From assembly GCA_009731375.1 (NCBI GenBank), contig BJOX01000335.1:523486-580242 (forward strand): a DNA stretch of 56,757 nucleotides, read 5' to 3'. Below, piece after piece: positions 11,452 to 22,762 of this stretch (within the stretch, counting starts at the first letter, position 1; the number at the start of each line of letters is the position of its first letter). The notes below the pieces were generated by a model. The model was not told the origin of the DNA, searched no databases, and was given only the letters and a program-made list of their open reading frames with translations. The DNA comes from Paulinella micropora. Its lineage: Eukaryota > Cercozoa > Imbricatea > Euglyphida. Both the position numbers and the translations under genes were made by a program.

Positions 11452-12043
11452 ATGGCTTTCGACCTGGCAGACAATTGTTATAATGATGATTGCCCGCTGC
11501 AAAAGCAGCCACTACCGGCAGAGGAGGTGCACTTCCGCAAGTGTGCCCGTTGCCTCTACGCTACGTACTGCAGCCGAGAGTGCCAGAAGGCACACTGGAA
11601 GAGCGAGCATGGCCAGCTCTGCCGGGACGGCTCTCTGTTCGTGCGCCAGCACCTGCGCCTGAACGCTTACATGTCCGTGCTCAGGAAAAAAAAGGAGGTT
11701 GACCCGCTCACCAGCGAGCTAATGTCGTTGGTGCCGCGCGGCGAGCAGGGCGGGGTAGTGTACGTGTGCCTGGCCCCCGGATGGCCCCGAGAGATGCTGC
11801 TACGTGTCGGCACGGACCCTGCGGCGACCGGCTTGGGAAAGACTGCGTGGCCTGGTTTCCGACGTGCCGGTTGGGCCGCTACGGCAGAAGCGCGGACATA
11901 ATCCTCCTCACCAGGTACTGCTGTTCGTAGAGGCGCCACTGTCCCGCCTCGCAGACGGGCCAGCGGTTGTTGAGGAGGATGAGGGCGCTGACTATATGCA
12001 CTGGCTCAGCGCGTCCGCGGTGATGCTGCTGTGGTTAGTGTAA
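11452..12043 (+). CDS. MYND zinc-finger protein
   Basis: ATG at 11452 follows a T-rich tract and CACAG. Residues about 8-52 form a MYND finger: CYNDDC, then CARCLYATYCSRECQ, then HWKSEH and a final Cys. This gives the C-C-C-C-C-C-H-C ligand order typical of MYND domains, which bind proline-rich peptides in transcriptional regulators. The downstream part matches no known partner domain such as SET. The frame ends at 11901, but a better C-terminus (reading VLLFVEAPLSRLADG, then an acidic stretch) lies in another frame to TAA at 12043, so a frameshift near 11,810-11,890 is likely. The total would be about 195 residues. Confidence 0.75.
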
Positions 12044-12201
12044 ATGGCCGACAGAACAGACATAGACAAAGCATCCTTGTCGTTTTTTTGTTGCGCTGAT
12101 GCAGCTTATTAAAAACAACAAAATGCAAACTAGCCTGTGCGGGGAATTCACACGTACATAAGAAACGAAAAGCCGTTCTTGTTCGCTCTCAGCCACGTGT
12201 A

Positions 12202-12338
12202 GGTGTGGTGTGTGTGTGTGTGTGTGTGTGGTTATGTGTGTGTGTGTGGTTGTGTGTGTTTGTGTGGTTGTGTGTGTGTGTGTGTGTGGTTGTGTGTGTG
12301 TGTGGTTGTGTGTGTGTGGTTGTGTGTGTCTATGTATG
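12202..12338 (+). repeat. GT microsatellite
   Basis: Nearly continuous (GT)n with occasional TTG interruptions. The open frames over it are composition artefacts. Confidence 0.9.
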
Positions 12339-12560
12339 TATGCTGTTTCTTGCTGTTGTTGTCTGCGAAAAAAAACCTTACATACACTTTTTCCCCCGCT
12401 GCAACCCACCCTTGAATTCAATGAGAATTTCCTCCCCCATTCTGCAACTAAAGGCCCTACATATATGTCGCTAGGCTTTGTTTTTTAGGTCGTTTTGGAA
12501 AAAGGCCCCCCCCTCCATAAAATTATTTTTTCTGGCATTGCAACATTGAGCCAACAATGA

Positions 12561-12649
12561 GCTCAATGATGTCGGCCAACATTGAGCCAACATTGAGCCA
12601 ACATTGAGCCAACATTGAGCCAACATTGAGCTCAATGATGTCGGCCAAC
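12561..12649 (+). repeat. 11-bp tandem repeat with matching flanks
   Basis: Five copies of GCCAACATTGA (12575-12629) are bracketed by two copies of GCTCAATGATGTCGGCCAAC (12561-12580 and 12630-12649). ATTGAGCTCAAT within this block is a perfect palindrome. No gene is visible. Confidence 0.8.
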
Positions 12650-12756
12650 CTCTCTCTCCGCAGGGTTGGCCCCCTCCCCTCCCTGGTTGGATCACTCACA
12701 AATCGTTCTGCATCATTTCGCCAACGTACACCCTCTGTGTGTCAATGAAGTTTTTG

Positions 12757-13345
<589 letters not shown>

Positions 13346-13551
13346 TATGTGTGCCGAAGAAGCCTGCACAAAGTGAAGGGTGAAACAGCCTGTCAGCTAA
13401 AAAACGAAAAGAACATTTTGACATTTGGGGATGTCTGCTCAAGAACATCCTCATCCCCCCTCTCCTCCCCCTTTCCCTCCCCCTCTCTTCGCGGGCGAAA
13501 TGAATGACTGCCTGTCGTCATACCTAGGCGCACATGTGTACTTTAGTTTTG
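13346..13551. other. Spacer
   Basis: Low-complexity spacer with no supported gene. Confidence 0.4.
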
Positions 13552-13743
13552 TTAGACAGGAGCGTCAGCGTCTGATTCAGTAGGAGGCGAGGAGGAGGAG
13601 CTGCTCTCGTTTATGTCGGGGCTCTTGTTGGCAAAGACGCGGCCCTCGCTGCCCATCTGCAGGCAGGACGGCTGCTGTGCACAAGCACTGGACGATATGA
13701 TAATCTCTATTGCGTGCCACGAGCCTGGCTGGCTTGAAAAAGC
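13552..13743 (-). pseudogene. Short ORF, possible gene tail
   Basis: The minus-strand frame ends in TAA at 13552 and is open back to a TAG near 13744, about 63 codons, with an internal ATG at 13656. It encodes ESSSSSSPPTESDADAP near the end and a Cys-containing stretch before that. It could be the C-terminal remnant of a lost gene or a small protein. No family recognised. Confidence 0.25.
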
Positions 13744-13745
13744 CT

Positions 13746-13772
13746 AGTAGTAGTAGTAGTAGTAGTAGTAGC
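13746..13772 (+). repeat. TAG microsatellite
   Basis: About nine TAG trinucleotides just upstream of the short minus-strand ORF. Confidence 0.9.
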
Positions 13773-14514
13773 GCAGACGTTCGAAATTGTTATTGAAAAA
13801 AATATAACGGATTGGTTCTGAAAATTTAGAGATTCGTACAGAGTGCCGGAGAGTCTGCAGAGGCCCCCTAATCGAGGCAAAACACTAAACCCAAAAAAGT
13901 TTTCGGGTCTGTGTTAATTTTTTTTTAATTTTTTTTTGTCTAGTACCAGTCGTATTAAGAGGATGTTGCGACTTGGCATTCATGTCGCGTCCGTGCTGCA
14001 GTTGTGTTTGTCAGCGCCCCCCCCCCCCCCCCCCCCCCCCCCAAAAACANNNNNNNNNNACTCCCCACAAAAACAAGCACAGGGACTTTTTTTAGTGCGC
14101 CAATTTCTTTAATAATCAAGCAGCGACGCCTGGTAGCATATATGTACATAGCTCGTTTGGTCCGTGTTTTCTTTGGTCCGCTTTCTTGTTAGGCGTGTCT
14201 GCCATTTTTATCTTAGCTCCAAAACAAGCATGACAAAAAAAGGGGGAAGAAACAACAAGAAATACTTTCAACAAAACAAAACAGGTGAGAGGAGAGGGCT
14301 GCAGGGCCAAAAGCGCCCGAAACACAAAAAAGCGATCGAAACGGGGAGGAAAGGCGCGGCGAGGGGGGGGGGGGGNNNNNNNNNNCCCTCTCGCCCCCCC
14401 CCCTTCCCTTCCCCGCTTTTGTCCCCTCTCCATTCCTCCCCTCCCCATCCTCTTCTAATCACGAATAGAAAAAAAAGAAGGGCTCGGGGAGTTCAAACAT
14501 GTTCTAGACCGTCG
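13773..14514. other. Low-complexity spacer with two 10-N gaps
   Basis: AT-rich DNA, then a poly-C tract (14017-14042) next to a gap at 14050-14059, then G- and C-rich runs around a gap at 14376-14385. No gene supported. Confidence 0.6.
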
Positions 14515-16083
14515 TCAGTGGGGCACCACTCGTGCCATCGTCTCAGCGCCGGCGCGCAAGGGCAGCGAGAGCCTGAACAGTCCGTCACCGGTGGCCGGGG
14601 CCACTACTAGCGCGCCCGGCTGCGCCAGGACCGGCAGAACTTCGGCCATGAACTCTAGGCGCCGGGCGTGTGGGGTTGACAGCCGGGCCGCCGCAAGTGG
14701 CCAATGGAGCACGTCGAGCACCCAGAGGCTGTCAACGGAACGCCACACTACGAGCATGGCGCCGGAGGGCAGCAGGAGGTCCCGCAGCGGCTGAGAACCG
14801 TGGCACAACGCCTGTAGTAGCCTGTCGCGGGCGGGCAGTTCGGCCAGCAACCGTCTGAGCCACGGGCCCTTGACAGTTGTGTCGGGGTCAACCGCGGCGG
14901 GCCACGCGCCCGCGCGGATGTTGTCGGCCGGCAGCCAGTACGACCCGTCACCCGGGGCCCAGACCAAACCGGCGCGGCCAAACGCGCCGGGCAGTGCCAA
15001 GGTCACGACACCTCTCCGACCAACGGTACTAAGAGATCGCAGATAGTCGCTGAGCCACCTGCACACGCCCAGGTTGCGCGGCACACCCTCTGTTTGCCCG
15101 CACAGAGCTTGCCAGCCAACGACAGTGAGCCTGCACCAGTACCCCGGGTCGCTCAGCGCCTGTGCTGATAGTTGTTCGAGCGGGTCAACCGGCGGGCGCC
15201 GGTAGCGCTCCAGTGCCACTTTGAGCAACTGGCACGGCCGGTTGCTCTCGGCATGGCTAATCATTGCAGCGACGTAAGTGGCGAGGCTTTCCCTGAAGAG
15301 CCACACGGCGGTTAGCGGGAGGGCGTCCAGCAGCGAGGCTGCGCGCCGCGATTGCAGGTAGCGATCCAACACCGTGAGCATTTCGGGGACGGCCGCGCGG
15401 CGGGTTGTCAGGTAGGCCTCACTGTTCTGGCGCACTAGGTGCAGCGGCTTGACCACCACCCATTCTGCTAAGCACAGGGCCGCCGAGGCCAGCAGCAGCT
15501 GTGTGTCTAGCGCGCAAACGCCAGTGAACCGGCAGATCAGGACCGCCTGGTTGTCGCAACCATTTTGTTGCAGTAAGTCCAGGGCCGCGCGGAGGCCGCG
15601 CGCCATACTTTCGCCTACCCGTTCTGTCGCATCGACCCACGCCAGGTTGCAAACCAAGCGGCGCTGCGCCAGAATCGTTCGGGCGTCCGCGCAGTGGTGG
15701 AGGTGGTGGCACTGGTCAAACTGGGACCAGAGCCGCGGGGGTTGCTTTTCCAGCGTGATGACCAGCACGGGCGGCGTGGCGCGCACGAGGTCTTCCGCGA
15801 CCAAGGCACTTTCGGGCCCCACCGCCAGCACGGCCTGCCGCGGGGTCGAGAGTAAGGCACTTAGCACTCCGTTCAACGCGGTGTTTAGTGATGAGACGAC
15901 GCCCAAGTGCATGCGGCACGAGTCCGCAATTGCGCGCAAGGTCGGGAATGTTCGCGGGCGAGACTTCCAGTGCTGCCAGTCGTTGCGCTCCAGCGCCGCC
16001 CGGAGCTGCGCTACAAATGCCTGGTTGCCCGGCTGCGGAGACTGGTTCCAGCGCCACGCACAAACGAGCTGTAACGTCTCCAT
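14515..16083 (-). CDS. Rossmann-fold (FtsJ/RrmJ-like) methyltransferase candidate
   Basis: Intact 522-codon ORF from ATG at 16083 to TGA at 14515. Residues about 84-230 follow the order expected of FtsJ-type 2'-O-methyltransferases: a glycine-bearing strand-loop (AVLAVGPESALVAEDL), an acidic-loop strand (VLVITLEK), a motif-IV-like strand (LVCNLAWVD), a strand VLICRF where the family has a Lys/Arg, and a closing KPLHLVRQNSEAYL that resembles the KP..SR..S.E.Y ending of the family. Such enzymes methylate mRNA caps or rRNA. The K-D-K-E tetrad is not clearly complete and the SAM loop has only one Gly, so it may be divergent or inactive. The roughly 290-residue C-terminal part is unrecognised. A G tract lies about 45 bp upstream. 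Confidence 0.45.
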   Translation of the reverse strand: METLQLVCAWRWNQSPQPGNQAFVAQLRAALERNDWQHWKSRPRTFPTLRAIADSCRMHLGVVSSLNTALNGVLSALLSTPRQAVLAVGPESALVAEDLVRATPPVLVITLEKQPPRLWSQFDQCHHLHHCADARTILAQRRLVCNLAWVDATERVGESMARGLRAALDLLQQNGCDNQAVLICRFTGVCALDTQLLLASAALCLAEWVVVKPLHLVRQNSEAYLTTRRAAVPEMLTVLDRYLQSRRAASLLDALPLTAVWLFRESLATYVAAMISHAESNRPCQLLKVALERYRRPPVDPLEQLSAQALSDPGYWCRLTVVGWQALCGQTEGVPRNLGVCRWLSDYLRSLSTVGRRGVVTLALPGAFGRAGLVWAPGDGSYWLPADNIRAGAWPAAVDPDTTVKGPWLRRLLAELPARDRLLQALCHGSQPLRDLLLPSGAMLVVWRSVDSLWVLDVLHWPLAAARLSTPHARRLEFMAEVLPVLAQPGALVVAPATGDGLFRLSLPLRAGAETMARVVPH

Positions 16084-16126
16084 CCAGCTTTTTGTTTGGG
16101 GTGGTGGTGGGGCAGGGAAAAGGAGA

Positions 16127-16138
16127 GGGGGGGGGGGG
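16127..16138 (+). repeat. Poly-G tract upstream of methyltransferase
   Basis: Twelve-G run about 45 bp upstream of the minus-strand start at 16083, followed by a 10-N gap at 16181-16190. Confidence 0.85.
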
Positions 16139-16603
16139 AAGGGGCGCGCGCAAATGCGCAAGGAAGCTGAACGGTTGGGGNNNNNNNNNNCATTCCCCTG
16201 CCCCAACCCCCCCCCCCTCTCTCTTTCTCTCTCTTTCTTTGGCTTTAGATTCCCCCACCCTCCCACCCTCCCTCTCCCCGCGCCCTCAAGCGACGGCGAA
16301 AACTTTTTTTAGAAAAACCTCCCCCCCTTCTGGGCAAAGAGCCAAACTCACACAAAAAAAAAACAGTGGAGAAGGTGGGGAGAGGGAGGGCAGAAAGCAG
16401 CGAGACCGGCGGACCTAAATTCCACTGGCTGAGAATTTTGAGGCGCACGACAGCACAAGAGAAAAAAAAAGAAAGCGCTGTTGTGCGGGGGGGGAGTTAG
16501 AGGGCTGGGGAGAAGGGGCCGCGTGCGTGTGTGTGTTGTTCGGCCGTTTTGTTTTTTGTTGTCACTCTGTTTCATTTGCCTTCTTTTTTTTTGCTGGCAG
16601 AAG

Positions 16604-17113
16604 ATGTCGGAGGCCAACCACGAAGGCCCTGCTAGACTTAAAGACGCCGGCCGCCGCAAAAGGAGGCGCCATCAGAGCCCCCCCCCGCCCGAGCAGCAAC
16701 GCTCAGCCCCCTTTCAGGCAGACGCCCCCGAAATCTCTGGCGAGGACGGTAGTACAGAAAGAGCGCCCGTGGGCGAAAGCCCGAGCATGACAGAAGAACT
16801 CAGCAAGCTTTGTTTGGCTATGATAGAAAGCCTGGCAACACAAGAAGGACACGCCAGTGTTATCCACAAGTCAGCGCAGATCCGGCAGGGCCTCGACGCC
16901 TTACGGGGCCTAATTACCGTTTGGCATCAGCTTCTGAGCCTCGCTAGCTGCTTGCACGAGCCTAGTGAAACCAGTGAAAACGCACGGGCGTTGGTGTTCA
17001 GAGCCAGGCTGGCGCTGTGCGAGATTCAGCGCGACAGTATGACCGAAGAGCTCGGGGCGGCGCTGGCCAGACTTGCTTCAGTAGTGAAAACCACGGGAGC
17101 CGACGACCGTTAG
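16604..17113 (+). CDS. Small unknown protein (169 aa)
   Basis: ATG at 16604 sits directly after a T-rich tract and GGCAG, and the frame is open to TAG at 17113. Residues 1-60 are basic and Pro/Ser-rich (GRRKRRRHQSPPPPEQQ), which could be a nuclear-localisation region. The rest is predicted helical with Leu-rich heptad-like spacing (MTEELSKLCLAMIESLA, later LITVWHQLLSLASCL). No family recognised. It is adjacent to and transcribed away from the methyltransferase. Confidence 0.5.
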   Translation: MSEANHEGPARLKDAGRRKRRRHQSPPPPEQQRSAPFQADAPEISGEDGSTERAPVGESPSMTEELSKLCLAMIESLATQEGHASVIHKSAQIRQGLDALRGLITVWHQLLSLASCLHEPSETSENARALVFRARLALCEIQRDSMTEELGAALARLASVVKTTGADDR

Positions 17114-17206
17114 CAACAGAAAAAAAAAGTTTCGGTGCTGACAGACATTTTTCTTTTTATATAAAAAAACCCCCAAAAGGCAAAACAAATGGAGGGGCGT
17201 GGTCAA

Positions 17207-17767
17207 CTAGTACGGATGATTATAGGCTGGCGGGGCAAGCGCGCTGGTGTGCCAGTCGTGGCGCGGCCTGTCGTAATCGCAGAAAGGTTTGGGGTAACGA
17301 GCCACGCGGCGAGGCTTGTCCTGGCGGCGCCCGCGACCGGCGACCAGATTGTGGCGGCGGCCGCGGCCCCTGTCCGAAGAAGATCGCCTGTTAGACCGCC
17401 GGGGCCTCCGCCACGGTCCTGCGGGCGCTTTGGGGAGCGTCGTGGGGGGAGGAGACGCGGGGGCTACGGGCCCCGGCGGGCATACCTGCACCGGGGGAGG
17501 GCTCTTCTCGTCGACATGTGCAGAAGGCGACCGCCGTTTTCTTCTTCGCCAGCACCTGTCCTCCCAGGCATCGTCCGATTCGTCCGAGCCAGCTTCGAGC
17601 GAGGCTTGCAAGGGGCTTTGCAGGAACCTCTGTAGATCACTGAGTAAAAGTTTGTGTTCACGATTGCTGTCTTCAAGCTTGCTTAGCTCTTCTACGAGCT
17701 GGCGTGCCAGTTGCTCTATCTGGTGACCGTGGCCCACGAGCCCGGGGCGCGCTGTGGCGCTTGCCAT
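17207..17767 (-). CDS. Small basic coiled-coil protein (186 aa)
   Basis: ATG at 17767, TAG at 17207. The N-terminal 60 residues form a probable coiled coil (QLARQLVEELSKLEDS). An acidic patch (GSDESDDAWED) follows, then an Arg/Pro-rich tail with RRRKRRSP, RRPRRSNRRSS and RGRGRRHN, suggesting nucleic-acid binding. It is convergent with the 16604-17113 gene. No family recognised. A G-rich tract lies about 50 bp upstream of the start. Confidence 0.5.
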   Translation of the reverse strand: MASATARPGLVGHGHQIEQLARQLVEELSKLEDSNREHKLLLSDLQRFLQSPLQASLEAGSDESDDAWEDRCWRRRKRRSPSAHVDEKSPPPVQVCPPGPVAPASPPPTTLPKAPAGPWRRPRRSNRRSSSDRGRGRRHNLVAGRGRRQDKPRRVARYPKPFCDYDRPRHDWHTSALAPPAYNHPY

Positions 17768-17815
17768 CCACTAAAAACGTGGGGGAGAGAGAGAGAAAAG
17801 AGAGGACAAGAGCAC

Positions 17816-18662
17816 GGGGGGGGGGGAGGGGAAGAGGAGATTTTTTTTTTCGTTTGTGGTGGTTGCCAAGAAAGGACTGAAGTCAAATTATTCTTTGAAG
17901 GGGGAGGGAGAAATAGGGAGGGGGGGGAGGGGGCAGGTAGAAGGACATTAAAAGAAAGAGGGAGGATGGGAGGGGAAAAAAGCAGTTATCTCACAAATAA
18001 TTCCTCTTCCTTGTGCCTATTCACCCCCCCCCCCCCTATTTCTTTCCCTCTTTTGTTTCTTTCCCTCCCTTGTTTCTTTCCCTGCCTACCAAAANNNNNN
18101 NNNNNNNNNNNNNNNNNNNNNNNNNNNNNNNNNNNNNNNNNNNNNNNNNNNNNNNNNNNNNNNNNNNNNNNNNNNNNNNNNNNNNNNNNNNNNNNNNNNN
18201 NNNNNNNNNNNNNNNNNNNNNNNNNNNNNNNNNNNNNNNNNNNNNNNNNNNNNNNNNNNNNNNNNNNNNNNNNNNNNNNNNNNNNNNNNNNNNNNNNNNN
18301 NNNNNNNNNNNNNNNNNNNNNNNNNNNNNNNNNNNNNNNNNNNNNNNNNNNNNNNNNNNNNNNNNNNNNNNNNNNNNNNNNNNNNNNNNNNNNNNNNNNN
18401 NNNNNNNNNNNNNNNNNNNNNNNNNNNNNNNNNNNNNNNNNNNNNNNNNNNNNNNNNNNNNNNNNNNNNNNNNNNNNNNNNNNNNNNNNNNNNNNNNNNN
18501 NNNNNNNNNNNNNNNNNNNNNNNNNNNNNNNNNNNNNNNNNNNNNNNNNNNNNNNNNNNNNNNNNNNNNNNNNNNNNNNNNNNNNNNNNNNNNNNNNNNN
18601 NNNNNNNNNNNNNNNNNNNNNNNNNNNNNNNNNNNNNNNNNNNNNNNNNNNNNNNNNNNNNN
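17816..18662. other. Low-complexity spacer and 568-N gap
   Basis: G-rich, then C/T-rich sequence without a supported gene, followed by the gap 18095-18662. Confidence 0.7.
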
Positions 18663-18701
18663 GAGAGAGCGCGCGCACTGGACACACAGTCCACTGCCGT
18701 G

Positions 18702-21700
18702 ATGCCTTCCAAGCAAGCGCCCGCGTGGTTTACGGTGATCATACAGATCCAACTGGCGAATCGCGCTCGCAATGAGACTGAATTACAGCAGTCTACATTG
18801 TCTACGTGGAAGATGATCGAGGATGTCTTGCTGTCCAATGAACGCGGCGCGGGGGGTCTGCAACACCTGCTGGAGCCAGAGAGTAACGGCCTGTACCACC
18901 AGATAGCCCTGTCGTACCAGCAGGCCAGCGAGACCTTCGTGAACTACCAGCGTACAAAGGCCAGCGCGGCCTACATCAAGACCTTCGGCGCGGCGCGCGA
19001 CGCGGTCTCCGGCCGCTGGCAACACCCGCCCCCCGAGGCAATGTTCTTGGTGGCCCGCGTGACGTCGGCAATCCTAACCGAAATCAGCGGGCTCCGTCCG
19101 GCCAAAACCACCCCCGAGATCTGGATCGTAGGCCGCGGCTTGCACGGAGGCGAAACGGAACTGTGGCGACTCATACTCCCCGAGTCAGACGGCGAGCTGG
19201 TTTGTTGGCAGAAGCACGACTCGGGCTCTGTGGGCCCGGCGCTGCGCGTGGAGCTCCCGCTCGCCTGGGTGTCTAACTCCGGGAACTGCCAGCACGGCTG
19301 TTGGTGTCTGCTGCAGAAGGAACACGCGGCCGTGCTGCGGCACTCACTGCAGCTGCTGTGGGACCCGAGCGCGCCCGCCGCCACGGATGCCCGGAACGTA
19401 TCGCTGCAGCCCATCGCTGACTACCGCGTCATGCTGCCCTGCGACGTGCTGCTGCCCAAGGTGACCACCGTGCTGCCGCGCGGCCCGGAGGGCGCGGCGC
19501 GCGGCCTGACGATCGTCGAGAAGCTGCTGTCGGACGCGTTTCCTGCAAATGTCTGGGACCTGGGCGCGGCCCGCAATCTGTACCAGGCAGTGTTGGCCGG
19601 CTCGCCGGGCCCGTTCTGGGCCCGCTGCCAGACAGAAGAAGAAATCTTCTGCTTCCTGAGCATCTGGTACACACTGACTGCCACGCTGATGTCTGTCTCG
19701 GCCGGCCACGGCCGAGCTCGAGGACGTTGACGACAACTCCCTGCTGGTCGGTCTGGACGGAGCGGCGCAACGGTTCTGGTCGGGGGCCGGCGCGCTGTCA
19801 GTTGCATCATCGGCCGGAACGCTGGCCCGTGCAGTCCTGGACCGGTCTTGGTACAAGCGCGGCATGCAGCTCAGGGCCCGACTTCTGTGCGCGGACTCTT
19901 CTCCATTACTGCTGCTGCGCGGCGGCGCGCGTGCCCTGTCGCTGTCGGGCGCCCAGCTGCTCCCGTTTCGCAAACAATTGAGGTGGACACATTCGCCGCC
20001 GGACGCGGCCGACGCGGCCGGCTGCCTCATCGACATCCTCATCGGTGCAGACAGTGCACCCGGTGCGCTGGCCGGCAGCCTAGCACAGTTCTGCCTGGCC
20101 AGCACCAGCGGCGCCAAGCTCGTGGTGCTGGACTACGACTGCGACCAGCACGTCAAAAGTTGCTTCGACGCGCTCACGGCCCACCCCGCCTGGCAGACAC
20201 GGCTGATAACGCGCCTGGGGGCGTTGGCCTTCGTCACGACTGCGTCCGCGGCCGCGTGCGCCCTCCCCGACCGGGCGGGGCTGCACACTATCGCCTCGCA
20301 CCAGTCGGCCGCCAACACGCTGCCCGTGAGGAGCCTTTGCCGGGCCAAGCCGGTGGCAGCCGGCCCCGTTTCGCCGCGCGCGCCGCCGCCGAATGTTAAG
20401 AGGGACTTCGAGCCCATCAAGCACAGGCACCAGGCACAGTGGTCTTTCGTTTACTACGAGGAAAAGAACGCGGGGGCCCGCGCGGAAGAGTTGACCCGGC
20501 TGGCGCCCGCAACCACGGAGCTCCGCAACGAGTCGCTGCGCCTGCTTATGATGGCCACGCTGCAGGATACGCTGGGCACGGGCGGCGAGGAACTGCAGAT
20601 CCAGACCGTACTGCGCAACAAGAGCCACGCGCGGCGTGTGCGCACGGAATTCGACGTGGCGCACATCAACAGCGGCCGCCCGTCGTGGTTCGAGTCCCTG
20701 CGCACAATCTGCTGCTACGACGAACTGCCGGCCCTGCGCTTCAAAGGAGGATGCTCCGCGGCGACCGTCCCCGCTCCGCCGGTGCCCACGGCGGTTCGCG
20801 GCACTGGCGTGCTCGAGCTTGAGCAGCCGCTACAGCCGCTGGCGCTCAGCTGGAAGCCGCCGCAGAAGGTGGCAGTGTGGTCCCTGCAGCAGCAGCAGTT
20901 CGGCACCTTCGTGCTCTCGGACCCAGACGCAGTAGAGCTACTCAGGCTGGCCAGACAGGCGTTCGCCGAGCAGCCGGCTGCCGCGCTGGACCAGAACACG
21001 GTGAAGTCGCGCTGGGGGAGGAACGAGCCACCCCCCGGGCAGTCCATGGTCAACGCCCTCAAGGCCGCGTGGATGCTCTTGGCGCCGCTCAGGGTGCTCG
21101 ACGTGTTGGTGGACCTGTATGCGCCCTTCGTGCGCGCGATTTACGCGAACGCCCGCGAAAAAAACCTCTTGGACGAAAGGAACAGGCAGCGCGCGCTGTT
21201 GGACTGGCCCGACCGCGACAAGTCCTACGAGTCGCAATGGCTCATTTCCTGCTACCGCCAGACGGGCGCGGCTCTCGCGGAGATCTTGTGGCCGCGCGCT
21301 GCGTACGACCCTACCTCAACCGCTGAGCTCTGGGACGGCAAGACCCGCCTGCTGGACACCACAACCATACGGGTCGGCAGCGCACAGGGGCCCGCGGGCC
21401 CCCCTTGCACGCCGCTACCGCTCGTCGACTACGTCCTGCACCGCGTGGGCTGTGGCACCAAACGGCTGGCCAGCGAGCACGGCCGGCAGGTGCTGCTGTT
21501 CAACGTCAACGCGAGGCCCGTGGCCAGCACGGCGGCCGGTGACCTGGCGTCCGACGTGGCCGTGTTTGGTACGCTGTCGGTCGTGCTGCCCACGGTTCCC
21601 GGACCAGATCCCCGGCTTCAGGCGCGGGATCGTCAGCAGGCTGACGCAGGGGCGGGTGTCGTCCCTGATTTGCACCGACTTCTCACTCACTGCAAAATGC

Positions 21701-22762
21701 ATGCTGACGAAACCACCAGCAAGACGAAGCGGGAGCTTACGGATGAATGGAACTCCTTCTACGACGAAGACGACGAACAAGAAAGCTACGACAGACCAAT
21801 CAAGAGGCGGCGCGCCCAGAACGGGCGACGCCCTGCCAAGCAGACCAAGCCATTATACGGAGTTGCGGGCGGCAGGGGGCGGCCGCGGTCATCCCAGAAG
21901 CCTGATGACTGGCACTGTGCGTCGTCGGACTGGGACAATCCGGACGCGTCGCGCCATTCCTCCACGGCCGCGCGGCCCCAGTATCATCCTAATCATCGGT
22001 GGGGTGGCTCTGCTCCTGTGCGGCCTTGGTCGTCTTCTTTTGCTTCTTCTTCTTCTTCTTCTTCTTCTTCTTCTTCTTCTTCTTCTTCTTCTTCTTCTTC
22101 TTCTGGCTCCTGGAACCCGCCCGCCCAAACCTCCCTCCCACCGACGGCCTGGGCCGCACAGTCATCAGCAGCAGCCCCGGCTGCCTGGGCCGCACAGCCA
22201 TCATCAGCAGCACCGGCGGCCCAACCACCGGGCGCCTGGGCCGCCCAGCCCTCGGCCGCACATTCATCAGCAGCAGCCCCGACCGCCTGGGCCGCACAGC
22301 CCTCGGCCGCACAGCCACCGACCGCCTGGGCCACAGTCATCAGCAGCAGCCCCGGCGACCCAACCACCGACCGCCTGGGCCACACCGCCCTCGGCCGCAC
22401 AGTCATCAGCAGCAGCCCCGACCGCCTGGGCCACACAGCCCTTGGCCACACAGTCATCACCAGCAGCCCCGGCCGCACAGCCACCACAACCGTCCTCTTC
22501 CCTCGGTTGGGGTCCGCAGGCAAAGCAGCACCCCGACGGGTCCGCACAGTCAAGCGCGCACACTACCAGAGCAGCAGCAGATCGTGTCGCTCATGATGAG
22601 TTGCCAGCCAATGCTAGGAACGCTTCACTATCAGAACACGACGATCTTAGCACTCTCCCACCACTAGATTCGCCTGTTTTGTTATACAACGAATCTTCCG
22701 AGGAAAACCTTGCAATGGATAATCAGTCCCAACACAATGATTTTTATAATAACTTTTCTTAA
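18702..22762 (+). CDS. Large unknown protein with repeat tail (about 1,350 codons)
   Basis: ATG at 18702, ending in TAA at 22762 in a different frame. Frame breaks lie near 19,705, near 21,600, near 21,715 and within the repeat tail, with well-behaved coding sequence on each side. The body is Leu/Ala-rich with strands such as KLVVLDYDCDQHVK and AFVTTASAAACAL. A Rossmann-like fold is possible, but no motif is decisive. After a basic stretch (PIKRRRAQNGRR) comes a poly-Ser tract made by a TTC repeat, then Ala/Pro/Trp/Gln repeats, then an acidic end. I do not recognise the family. A fragment of this gene (about 20,320-20,590) is duplicated at 23,419-23,690. Confidence 0.5.
22042..22104 (+). repeat. 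TTC microsatellite coding poly-Ser
   Basis: About 20 TTC/TCT units inside the large gene. In the main frame they encode Ser. Confidence 0.9.
22138..22500 (+). repeat. Ala/Pro-rich tandem repeats
   Basis: Imperfect units containing CATCAGCAGCAGCCCCG and CGCCTGGGCC repeat about ten times. Unit lengths vary and the favoured frame changes within the array. Confidence 0.8.

Noticed and set aside
17711-18838. ORFs of 230-350 residues spanning the gap
   Set aside because: Mostly unknown residues from the 568-N gap. Only the sequence after 18702 has coding quality.
22000-22667. Poly-Phe or poly-Glu/Lys ORFs over the TTC repeat
   Set aside because: Alternative-frame shadows of the large gene's repeat tail.
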